Shown here: in pieces, positions 6,940 to 13,518 of the stretch
Numbering within the stretch: position 1 is the first letter of the stretch
Layout of the letters: every line of letters begins with the position of its first letter
NCBI GenBank assembly: GCA_937129505.1
Contig: CAKZNJ010000105.1
Span: forward strand, 1-15,977
Length of the DNA: 15,977 nt
From: an uncultured Anaerolineae bacterium
Lineage (GTDB): Bacteria > Chloroflexota > Anaerolineae > Anaerolineales > UBA4823
Reading direction: 5' to 3'
Position numbers and translations under genes: made by a program
Notes under the pieces: model-generated
What the model saw: only the letters and a program-made list of their open reading frames with translations
What the model was told of the DNA's origin: nothing
Databases searched by the model: none

Positions 6940-6970
6940 AATGATTTTTGCGCCTCTCATCCCTCAGGTC

Positions 6971-7001
6971 TCTGGTGTTCTTTGTTTCTTGGTGTGAAAA
7001 C
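6971..7001 (+). repeat. AC/GT-rich dispersed repeat, copy beside cofC
   Basis: GGTGTTCTTTGTTTCTTGG followed by TGTGAAAAC (6974-7001) matches the minus strand of 12821-12850 with four substitutions and one 2-base insertion. It also matches the minus strand of 12750-12779 at 20 of 30 positions, including an exact GGTGTGAAAA. It lies between cofC and ppc, upstream of the ppc -10. Confidence 0.55.
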
Positions 7002-7025
7002 CTAAAAGCTTCCTACTAAGACACC

Positions 7026-7646
7026 TTAGCCACTTATCAGCGCAGAAAAAGAGTGCGTTTGCATCCATCTCCAGTCTTCGCTGTCATCCAAATCGAAAGC
7101 TAGCTCGGGCAAGTCGATCACGGCACACCGCCGTCCGAGCTGAGCGGCAATCTCGCAATGGGCTTGGAAGGAATTTTCTCCAAAGCAGAAACGAGGTAGA
7201 GCTGGAGGGGCGAGGTAGAGCGCATTGGTGCCGCGCCCGTGGCGGTCTGGAGCAATAGCTAAAAAGGGTTCAGTTCCCTGAGCGCGGCTCAAGAAGGTCT
7301 CAACGACTGCTTCATTGAGCAGGGGTAAATCCGCCGGTAGGATCAGGGCTGCTCGCGCTCGACTGCGCTGAGCAAAGAGGGTAGCCACCAGAACCGCTCG
7401 GTTTAACCCATCGGGTTTGCTTTCCAATAAAGTGCGCGCCCCTAAAGAGCGCGCTAACGCCAAAGCTTCATTATCACGGCTGACCACCATCACGACCCCG
7501 ATTCGTGCGCATTCTTTCAACACCGCGACGGTGTGGCAAAGCAGACGCCGATTTAAGTCCCAGCGCTGATCGAGGTCTAACACCTCTGAAAGGCGCGATT
7601 TGCCACGGCGCAAGGGCTTTACGGGCACGATTGCCCAGATTGTCAT
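7026..7646 (-). CDS. cofC: CofC: phospholactate/phosphoenolpyruvate guanylyltransferase of F420 synthesis
   Basis: CofC (FbiD in actinobacteria) joins GTP to 2-phospho-L-lactate or PEP, releasing pyrophosphate and giving the activated donor for CofD. The 206-residue protein has the nucleotidyltransferase loop VPVKPLRRGKSRL at 7-19, the metal-site motif ILPADLP at 102-108, PDRHGRGTNAL at 133-143, FGENSF at 155-160 and the acidic end DLDDSED at 185-191. All are typical of the family. The ATG overlaps the cofD stop (ATGA), implying translational coupling. With the nitroreductase in the same operon, PEP is the more likely substrate; sequence alone does not prove it. A short stem at 7016-7029 overlaps the stop codon and may help termination. 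Confidence 0.93.
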   Translation of the reverse strand: MTIWAIVPVKPLRRGKSRLSEVLDLDQRWDLNRRLLCHTVAVLKECARIGVVMVVSRDNEALALARSLGARTLLESKPDGLNRAVLVATLFAQRSRARAALILPADLPLLNEAVVETFLSRAQGTEPFLAIAPDRHGRGTNALYLAPPALPRFCFGENSFQAHCEIAAQLGRRCAVIDLPELAFDLDDSEDWRWMQTHSFSALISG

Positions 7647-8578
7647 CCCTTTAGCTCCTGCCGAGCAAAGGCGAGGATCTTTTCTGCCAATCTCTGCCGA
7701 TCGTTCGGATTTTTCATCACCGTGTCAGTCGCGAGGGTTTTTAAGCCGAGCGCACGGATTTGCACCTCTTGATCGGCATCCACGACGTCCAATACAAACC
7801 CCTTGAGCAGCGAACCATAGTGTAGGGCAACAGCCTGTGCAGAGGGCGGAATACCCATTTCCTCGAACATTTTTGCAGCGGGTCCCTTGAGTGCCTTGCC
7901 ACCGACAATCGGTGAAACGGCAATGACCCTCGCCCGCAATAGAGCCTGACGTATCCCCGAAATCGCTAGAATGGGATCGATCGAAACCCAAGGGTTAGAA
8001 GGACAGAAGATCGCCACCTCACAGCTCTCGATCGCCTCGAGCACGCCGGGCGCAGCGGCAGCTTGAGTTGCCCCCTCAAAACGGAAGCCGCGCACACTGG
8101 GTTCAAAGCGATATTTTACAAAATACTCCTGAAACGGCAAGTCGCCATGGTCGGTCTCGACAATGGTTTGCACCGGAGAGTCGCTCATGGGTAAAACCCG
8201 CACTTGAATCCCCCAGCGCTGGCAAAAGAATTGGGTGATTTCGCTGAGGGTCTCCCCTTCAGCTAGACGGCGGGTGCGCTCCAAATGGGTGGCGAGGTCT
8301 TGGTCGCCTAGTTGAAACCAGGTTGGCGCCTCCAAGGTTTTCAGTGCTTCCAACGTGTTCCACGTTTCCCCTGCTCTCCCCCAGCCCGTATCAGGATTGG
8401 CAATGCCGCCTAAGGTGTAACAGATCGTATCCAGATCGGGGCAAATTCGCAAGCCAAAATGGGTGAAATCATCCGCGGTATTCACTACGATGGTCAAATC
8501 TTGGGCGGGCAGACAGCGCGCCAGCCCATCGGCCAGCTTGGCACCACCGACCCCACCTGCCAAGGCGACAACTTTCAT
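7643..8578 (-). CDS. cofD: CofD: FO phosphotransferase of F420 synthesis
   Basis: CofD (FbiA) transfers the phospholactyl or phosphoenolpyruvyl group from the GDP-activated donor to FO, giving F420-0 or dehydro-F420-0. The 311-residue protein starts MKVVALAGGVGGAK, with the family's GGVGGAK at 8-14. Other family segments are VNTADDF at about 32-38, PDLDTICYTLGG at about 47-58, WFQLGDQDLATH at about 88-99, IFCPSNPWVSIDPIL in the middle, and SPIVGGKALKGPAAKM. The longer upstream reading of 50 residues is rejected: the ATG at 8578 overlaps the stop of the preceding gene as ATGA and gives a standard N-terminus. It is third in the cofE-cofD-cofC gene run. Confidence 0.95.
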   Translation of the reverse strand: MKVVALAGGVGGAKLADGLARCLPAQDLTIVVNTADDFTHFGLRICPDLDTICYTLGGIANPDTGWGRAGETWNTLEALKTLEAPTWFQLGDQDLATHLERTRRLAEGETLSEITQFFCQRWGIQVRVLPMSDSPVQTIVETDHGDLPFQEYFVKYRFEPSVRGFRFEGATQAAAAPGVLEAIESCEVAIFCPSNPWVSIDPILAISGIRQALLRARVIAVSPIVGGKALKGPAAKMFEEMGIPPSAQAVALHYGSLLKGFVLDVVDADQEVQIRALGLKTLATDTVMKNPNDRQRLAEKILAFARQELKG

Positions 8579-9522
8579 AGGTAAAGCATGACCTCTGCTA
8601 AGGATTTGCGCGGCGGGGGAACAGGGCGCTCGGAGGCGTAACCAACCAAAATCAGTGCTTGAGCTTGCCAAGAGGTGGGGAGGTCCAAGGCTTGTTGAGC
8701 TGCTTCGGGGGCAAAGAGAGGAGCGCACAACCAGACTGTTGCCAGACCCAAGGCATGGGCGGCGAGTTGAAATTGCCCGCCCGCTAAAGCAACGCTTTGG
8801 ATTGCCATCTCGTGCTCACCTTGCCGCTGGCGTTCCGTGCTGACGGCAGGCAGATCCTCCTTGCAAAGGCACAACAATACGGCAAGGGGAGCGGAGAGGA
8901 TGCGTTGTCGCGAGCGCTCTAGGCGTTGATGAATCTCATCCAGGCTCAACCCTTGTTCAATTAAGTCGCGGCGGAACGCTTCCCCTAGCGCCAGCGCCAA
9001 ACGCTCTCTCGCTGCTGCGTTGCTCAGCACAACAAACCGCCAAGGTTGCTCGTTGTGCGCTGAAGGCGCCCAACATGCCAGTTCGATAGCGCGCTCGATC
9101 AGCGCCCGCTCAACGGGGCGCTCTAAAAAACGCCGCACCGAGCGGCGCTCGGTCAGCAGACGCAGACTATCCGGTGTACGCCGCAAGGAGACAGCGGTTA
9201 ACCCAATCTGACCGTAAAAGTCGAGCACAGATTGGAGCTCTATTTCGTTCAAGCCAACCCCCAAACTGCGGTTTAATGCTAAACTGTGTTCGTCCACTGC
9301 CAATAGCACCGCAGAGACCTGTGAGGGGGAGAGACTTCCTATCCAGACATCCATTTCTTCGCCAGCTTCGCTCTGGGGCAGGGCGAGGTAGCCGCAATCC
9401 AAGGGGTAACGTGCCTCTGGAAAACAGGCATGAATCATCCCTTGCGGTCGATCCACAATCACTTCGCCCTCATCGAGAAGGCGGTCTAGAGACTTCCAAA
9501 AATCTTGCCAGTTTTTCTCCAT
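8575..9522 (-). CDS. Two-domain protein: pyrophosphatase-like domain fused to FbiB-type nitroreductase
   Basis: Residues about 120-315 form an FMN nitroreductase domain: TERRSVRRF at 124-132 (FMN phosphate contacts), WAPSAHNEQPWRF at 151-163, and LGLATVW near 265-270. This is the kind of domain that, in mycobacterial FbiB, reduces dehydro-F420. Residues about 1-115 resemble a small inorganic pyrophosphatase-like family: IVDRPQG at 22-28, YPLDCGYL at 39-46, EEMDVWIGS at 55-63. By my hand alignment the canonical Asp positions of the DGDxxD motif read Ala53, Glu55 and Asp58, so hydrolysis may be weakened or lost. The gene sits between cofE (13 bases away) and cofD (4-base overlap). It lacks a good ribosome site, so coupling to cofE is likely. 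A dehydro-F420 reductase role is inferred from context. Confidence 0.85.
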   Translation of the reverse strand: MEKNWQDFWKSLDRLLDEGEVIVDRPQGMIHACFPEARYPLDCGYLALPQSEAGEEMDVWIGSLSPSQVSAVLLAVDEHSLALNRSLGVGLNEIELQSVLDFYGQIGLTAVSLRRTPDSLRLLTERRSVRRFLERPVERALIERAIELACWAPSAHNEQPWRFVVLSNAAARERLALALGEAFRRDLIEQGLSLDEIHQRLERSRQRILSAPLAVLLCLCKEDLPAVSTERQRQGEHEMAIQSVALAGGQFQLAAHALGLATVWLCAPLFAPEAAQQALDLPTSWQAQALILVGYASERPVPPPRKSLAEVMLYL

Positions 9523-9535
9523 GTGTTTTTTTTCT

Positions 9536-10303
9536 TTAGCGAAACAAATCCTGCTCTGGCGGTCTTAGAAGCTCGCTTAACGCTGCCTCACGCAGGGGGT
9601 AGGGGAAACCGCGCACATGCACGACAGGTGTCCCTTCTGCGGCTTGCCCCATGACCAGAGAAGCTGCAGCGGCGAGCTCATCCCCTGCGCCGACTTGGGT
9701 TATGCGCAAGCGGTAGCCGTACAAATCGGCTTTCCCCCGCAGGTCTACCAAACCGGGCACCCCCGCCAAACCGATCGCTACGCCTACCGTGCCCAATCGC
9801 CAAGCGCGTCCATGGGAGTCGATGATCATGACCCCGATTGGAAGCCCATAATGGGCTTGGAGACCCTTGCGAAGGCGCCTGGCGGAGGCGTCGGGGTCTT
9901 CGGGCAGGAGCAAAACCCACTCTTCTTCTGATGTACCCGACCCGGCAACGTTGGAATGATCAATGCCCGCGTTGGCGCACACGAAACCCAGGCGATGTTC
10001 AACCACAATCGTACCCGGCCGAGTGCGCAGAACAGATCGGCTTTCCCTTAAGACGAGTTCTACCAAGCGGGGGTCTTTCTCGATTTGCTGGGCGAGTTCT
10101 GCGGCTCGGCGAGATGGCGAGATGGTTGCCAAATTGACCCAGCGGCCTTCGGCTTTCGAGACAATCTTTTGGGCAAAAACCAGAATATCCCCCGCTTCAA
10201 GGGTCACGCCACTGTCTGACAAGGCTTCAACGGTCATCGCAACGAGGTCATCACCGCTTTTTACGAGGGGAAATCCCTGCAGGGGAGTTAGGATCATTGT
10301 CAT
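9536..10303 (-). CDS. cofE: CofE: F420-0:gamma-glutamyl ligase
   Basis: CofE adds gamma-linked glutamates to F420-0 using GTP. The 255 residues cover the whole family. LEAGDILVFAQKIVSKAEGR at 35-54, NAGIDHSNV at 111-119, DSHGRAWRLGTVGVAIG at 162-178 and RGKADLYGYRL at 189-199 are standard CofE signatures. Unlike mycobacterial FbiB, no nitroreductase is fused to its C-terminus; that domain is encoded by the next gene. The start at 10303 has AAAAGG 8 bases upstream; a second ATG two codons later is also possible. It is the first gene of the cofE, pyrophosphatase-nitroreductase, cofD, cofC run and has its own extended -10 promoter. Confidence 0.95.
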   Translation of the reverse strand: MTMILTPLQGFPLVKSGDDLVAMTVEALSDSGVTLEAGDILVFAQKIVSKAEGRWVNLATISPSRRAAELAQQIEKDPRLVELVLRESRSVLRTRPGTIVVEHRLGFVCANAGIDHSNVAGSGTSEEEWVLLLPEDPDASARRLRKGLQAHYGLPIGVMIIDSHGRAWRLGTVGVAIGLAGVPGLVDLRGKADLYGYRLRITQVGAGDELAAAASLVMGQAAEGTPVVHVRGFPYPLREAALSELLRPPEQDLFR

Positions 10304-10357
10304 CTCATCAGCCTTTTCATTCCCAACCTTGTCAGGGTCGAGAAATGAGCCACTGGG

Positions 10358-10366
10358 ATTATACCA
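10358..10366 (-). promoter_or_regulatory. cofE: Extended -10 promoter of the cofE operon
   Basis: The minus strand reads TGGTATAAT, an extended -10 (TGn plus TATAAT), in the 88-base space between npdG and cofE. No good -35 accompanies it, which is common for extended -10 promoters. Transcription would start about 48 bases before the cofE ATG. It may boost the operon in addition to read-through from npdG. Confidence 0.55.
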
Positions 10367-10391
10367 ATCATCGAAGGGAGCAACCTAATAA

Positions 10392-11054
10392 TTACATCTC
10401 TTCCAACCCCGCCACGCGAATGCTTGCCGTTTTGACCTTATAATGCTTGTTCAGGCTGATCAGCATAGCTGTCAACCCTTCAACAACGATGGCATTATCC
10501 AAGCCACCGGCGTAGTAGGCGTTCATCCCGCCATCTTGGGCAAGCTGAATGACCGTTTCGGCTGCGCTCAGATCATCAGAACAAATTAGGACATCGCTAT
10601 GTACAGGTTGGTCGAGCTTGCGCAGGGCGGCCGCAGGCACATTCTGGAAGGCAGCCACAACGCGAACGCCTTCCCCCAAGAGGTCTTGGGCTTGGCGGGC
10701 GGCTGCCGGTGGTGTGGGTGGTTTCGGATCGCGAAAGTCAACCCGTGCGGTGGCATCCACTAAGATCTTACCCTGCAGAGCCTCCTTCAGGCTGGCAAGG
10801 GCTTCCAGATGGGCTGCTTGCACCACTGTCAGCACACAAATATCAGCCCGGCGGGCTGCTTCGGCATTTTCATAACCTTTTACCGTTTGAATACCAAGGG
10901 TTTGATTGATTTCCTCAGCAGTGGCTTGAGCTTTTTCCGCTTGGCGGGAGCCGATCAGAATGGAGTAACCAGCTTTTGCCCAGCGCAATGCTAAACCAGG
11001 TCCTTCTTTACCTGTGCCACCCAAGATCGCCACAATCGGTTTGGATTGATCCAT
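10392..11054 (-). CDS. npdG: NADPH:F420 oxidoreductase (Fno/NpdG)
   Basis: The enzyme moves hydride between F420H2 and NADP. The 220-residue Rossmann protein has the NADP loop ILGGTGKEGPGLALRWAKAG at 10-29 and the phosphate-binding pair Ser36-Arg37 in LIGSRQ, both typical of Fno. Other family features are DICVLTVV at about 71-78, a proline-rich stretch PKPPTPPAAA, VRVVAAFQNVPA at about 130-141 and DNAIVVEGLTAMLISLN near 186-202. The start is ATG with GGAG 6 bases upstream. It lies upstream of cofE on the same strand, so cofactor synthesis and recycling are encoded together. Length matches the family. Confidence 0.94.
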   Translation of the reverse strand: MDQSKPIVAILGGTGKEGPGLALRWAKAGYSILIGSRQAEKAQATAEEINQTLGIQTVKGYENAEAARRADICVLTVVQAAHLEALASLKEALQGKILVDATARVDFRDPKPPTPPAAARQAQDLLGEGVRVVAAFQNVPAAALRKLDQPVHSDVLICSDDLSAAETVIQLAQDGGMNAYYAGGLDNAIVVEGLTAMLISLNKHYKVKTASIRVAGLEEM

Positions 11055-11092
11055 TCATCACTCCTGTTTTGAGATTCGCGTCAATGATAACC

Positions 11093-11108
11093 CAATCGAA
11101 GACGATTG
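11093..11108. promoter_or_regulatory. Short perfect dyad upstream of npdG
   Basis: CAATCG-AAGA-CGATTG is a perfect 6-base inverted repeat about 40 bases before the npdG ATG. It could be a regulator site or leader hairpin; it is short enough to be chance. I see no convincing -10/-35 pair for npdG. Confidence 0.25.
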
Positions 11109-11136
11109 CGGTGTAAAAAGCGCACAAAAGTATATA

Positions 11137-11157
11137 TCAGGCCTCGATACGGCCTGA
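11137..11157. terminator. Hairpin TCAGGCC/GGCCTGA
   Basis: Perfect 7-base arms surround the 7-base loop TCGATAC, in the space between ssnA and npdG. No U tract follows in ssnA direction. It may be a terminator for ssnA or the outer edge of the adjacent repeat. Confidence 0.35.
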
Positions 11158-11170
11158 CGTCCTACTCACC

Positions 11171-11282
11171 CCGCACCCTCACCCGCGGACCCTCGCCCAT
11201 TTTGGGCGAGAGGGATCCAGCTCCCTTCCCCCAAAAGGGGGAAGGGCAGGGGATGAGGGCTGCGGATTGAGCTTGTCGAAAC
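11171..11282. repeat. GC-rich cloverleaf-like intergenic repeat
   Basis: An outer stem pairs 11171-11184 (CCGCACCCTCACCC) with 11249-11265. Inside it are two hairpins: CCCTCGCCCA/TGGGCGAGAGGG at 11190-11214 and a perfect 10-base stem CCCTTCCCCC-AAAA-GGGGGAAGGG at 11223-11246. The right edge carries TTGAGCTTGTCGAAAC. This multi-stem layout is like short non-coding repeats (REP/MITE class) dispersed in bacterial genomes. It fills most of the 269-base gap between ssnA and npdG. Confidence 0.7.
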
Positions 11283-11323
11283 CCACGAACTAGATAAGCC
11301 TAAAATCACCTCACTCTAGTGGA

Positions 11324-12679
11324 TTAATCAACACTGCCTAATACATTGGCTTGATAGCGCTGCCAAGCGCGAGGAGCGAAATCCCGCGCAGCTTCCGCAA
11401 CTGCTGCTTCATCGATTGTGAGGAGTTTGCGATCCTTCATCAGGGGTTTCCCGTTCACGATCGTGGTTGTCACCATGCTCTCATGGAAGCCGAAGACGAT
11501 GTGCCAAGGCAGGTTGCCTGCTGTCAACGGGGTGTGGGGGTGATAATCGACAAAGATCAGGTCGGCAAAGGCCCCTTCTTGAAGAATGCCGAGCGGCGCT
11601 TCGCTGAAAAAGCGTCCTGCTAGGGCAGCGTTGTTGTAGATCGCCATGTCAGCGATCAAATTGGCTGGCATACGGCGCGGGTCGCGATGCCAAACTTTTT
11701 GCACCAGATAGGCAAATTTCCACTCCTCCCACATCGTGGACGAAAAACCGTCGGTGCCCAGACAGACGGGAACTCCGATGCGTAAGAGTGACTCTACCGG
11801 CGCTACCCCCACAGCATTGTTCATATTCGACCGCGGCTGGTGAGTGACCCACGAGCCGCTTTTGGCTAAGATTTCCATCTCGCGCGCATCCACATGGACA
11901 CAGTGAGCTAAGATCGTGTTCCTGCCTAGAATGCCATGCCGATGAAGGCGATCGATCACCCGTAACCCCGACTTGGCTAAACTATCGTATTCATCTGCAT
12001 CGGACTCGGCGGCATGAATGTGAAAGCCAACCCCTGCAGGAGCTAAAGTTCGGCAACGTTCCAAGGTTGCGTCGGATAGGGTCAGGCTGGCATGCAAGCC
12101 GAAGGTCGCTCGCACGAGGCGGCGCTTGCCGTCTTCACAGGCTTTCAGAAAACGCAGGTTCTCTTCGATGCCGGCTTGAGCTTTCTCTGCTCCATCGCGA
12201 TCGGTGACCTCATAGCACAACACCGCTCGTAAGCCGGCTTTTTCCACTTCTTCAGCAATCACATCGAGAGAACCTTCGATGGCATTGGGAGAAGCGTGAT
12301 GATCAATTAAGGTGGTGGTGCCATGACGGATAGCATCGGCTACCATAACCTGCGTGGAAAGGCGCACATCCTCGAGGGTGAGAGAACGATCGAGCGGCCA
12401 CCACAGTTTTTGTAGGATTTCGGGGAAGTCCTTGGGAGGTGCTCCAGGGATTGCCATCCCGCGCGCAAAGGCGCCGTAAAAGTGGGTGTGGGCGCAAATA
12501 TTGCCGGGCATGACATATTGCCCCTGGGCGTCCAACCTTTCTTCATCCGGATACCGTTCGAGCAATTCGCCCTGAGGAGCAATCTCTGCGATGCGTCCAT
12601 CGTCAATGCGAACCGCCATCTCCTCTAGTAGCATATTTTCCATTTGCCAAGTGATCAGTTTGCCGTTCGTAATGATCAT
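11324..12679 (-). CDS. ssnA: SsnA-type aminohydrolase linked to molybdenum hydroxylases
   Basis: This 451-residue amidohydrolase-superfamily protein resembles E. coli SsnA closely in several stretches: PGNICAHTHFYGAFARG at 58-74, KLWWPLDRSL at 91-100, LIDHHASPNAIEGSL at 124-138, CYEVTDRDG at 155-163 and PRSNMNNAVG at 282-291. Metal ligands of the family are visible as H64 and H66 (HTH), H220 and H222 (HIHAAE), H259 and D310 (LGTDGFSS). SsnA is a putative deaminase of purine or related substrates, found beside selenium-dependent molybdenum hydroxylase genes; its reaction is not established. The start is ATG with GAGG 5 bases upstream. The nearest upstream genes here are a Nudix hydrolase and the fused Mo hydroxylase, which matches that context. 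The 215-base gap before it holds only repeat sequence. Confidence 0.87.
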   Translation of the reverse strand: MIITNGKLITWQMENMLLEEMAVRIDDGRIAEIAPQGELLERYPDEERLDAQGQYVMPGNICAHTHFYGAFARGMAIPGAPPKDFPEILQKLWWPLDRSLTLEDVRLSTQVMVADAIRHGTTTLIDHHASPNAIEGSLDVIAEEVEKAGLRAVLCYEVTDRDGAEKAQAGIEENLRFLKACEDGKRRLVRATFGLHASLTLSDATLERCRTLAPAGVGFHIHAAESDADEYDSLAKSGLRVIDRLHRHGILGRNTILAHCVHVDAREMEILAKSGSWVTHQPRSNMNNAVGVAPVESLLRIGVPVCLGTDGFSSTMWEEWKFAYLVQKVWHRDPRRMPANLIADMAIYNNAALAGRFFSEAPLGILQEGAFADLIFVDYHPHTPLTAGNLPWHIVFGFHESMVTTTIVNGKPLMKDRKLLTIDEAAVAEAARDFAPRAWQRYQANVLGSVD

Positions 12680-12749
12680 TTCGTCCTCGCTTTCCTGAGA
12701 ATAGGATCGTTTGAATCTTTATGGTGAAGATTTCTTCGAGAGTTGCTGC

Positions 12750-12850
12750 TTTTCACACCATGACCCGAAGGGCGCGAAGATTACTTTCCGATTTCTTGAT
12801 GTCTTTGTGTTTGGCTTTCAGTTTTCTCACTCCAAGACACGGAGAACACC
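12750..12850. repeat. Cluster of AC/GT-rich repeat copies in alternating orientation
   Basis: Minus-strand copies lie at 12750-12779 and 12821-12850. A looser plus-strand copy (GATGTCTTTGTGTTTGGC, about 12797-12814) sits between them, so the middle and right units could pair as an imperfect hairpin. The copy at 6971-7001 is the same family. The cluster fills the gap between the Nudix gene and ssnA (12680-12894), where no gene is evident. Confidence 0.5.
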
Positions 12851-12894
12851 AACACGTATTTACTTGTAAAGCGCTTTTAGCCACCGATTCAAGC

Positions 12895-13518
12895 TTAATC
12901 GAACACCGTGGGCAGTGAAGGGTCGGCGTGCGCTTGGAAGGCATCAGCAATATGGCGCGGCAATGTGCGCTCCCCCGAGAGCACAGAAGGGATCTCACCT
13001 TCACCGAAGAAAGCCACTTCGCTGGTTTCGTGACTAGGAGTTGGCTTTCCTTCAATTATGTCGCACAGAAAAACGATCTTGAAGGCGTGGAACAGCTCCA
13101 AGGGTCCCACTCGATTGGCATCATAAACGCCGATAACCTTGCGCGCCTTGACGCGAAAACCGGCTTCCTCGAAAGCCTCCCGCTCCGCAGCTTCCGAGGG
13201 GACATCTCCGACATCTGCCCAGCCGCCGGGCATGGTCCAACCGCCATCCGCTGTCTCGCGCACCAAGAGCAAACGATCATCCTGAAATATTGCCGCGCGG
13301 ACATCCACGCGCGGTGTGGCATAGCCAACAGGCTCACGAAACAGGCAAAAAACTTTCTCGTAGTTCAATCCTGCTGCTTCACTGACCATCTCAGCGGCAA
13401 TCTCTATCAGCCGTTGGTATCTTTGGCGGTTATATTCATCGGTCGAGTAATGGTAACCGGTCTGGGCGAGGGCTTGAATTTCCCGCGCCCATTGCAACCA
13501 ACGCGGCAGTTCAGGCAT
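12895..13518 (-). CDS. Nudix hydrolase with N-terminal helical domain
   Basis: The 207-residue protein has an N-terminal helical region (about 1-65, with RWLQWAREIQALAQTGYHY at 6-24 and YNRQRYQRL at 29-37). This matches the extension found in Nudix enzymes acting on X-linked nucleoside diphosphates or ADP-ribose. The Nudix box runs from G99 to F121: G99, D105 in place of the usual first Glu, R113-E114, E117-E118 and G120. The Asp substitution is conservative and similar changes occur in this subfamily. The substrate cannot be told. Its ATG overlaps the end of the Mo hydroxylase gene by 8 bases, so the two are translated from one message. That suggests a housekeeping or cofactor-related role for that enzyme, which is inference. 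Confidence 0.9.
   Translation of the reverse strand: MPELPRWLQWAREIQALAQTGYHYSTDEYNRQRYQRLIEIAAEMVSEAAGLNYEKVFCLFREPVGYATPRVDVRAAIFQDDRLLLVRETADGGWTMPGGWADVGDVPSEAAEREAFEEAGFRVKARKVIGVYDANRVGPLELFHAFKIVFLCDIIEGKPTPSHETSEVAFFGEGEIPSVLSGERTLPRHIADAFQAHADPSLPTVFD

Noticed and set aside
8579..8728. Fifty-codon N-terminal extension of cofD
   Set aside because: It lies within the nitroreductase gene in another frame; the ATG at 8578 gives the standard CofD N-terminus and an ATGA overlap.
9523..9535. Run of eight A residues just before the pyrophosphatase-nitroreductase start, considered as a frameshift site
   Set aside because: It lies in the short non-coding gap after the cofE stop, so slippage there would not join the reading frames as read here.
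12680..12894. Possible small gene in the gap between the Nudix gene and ssnA
   Set aside because: Short frames there have no ribosome site, and the sequence is accounted for by the AC/GT-rich repeat copies.
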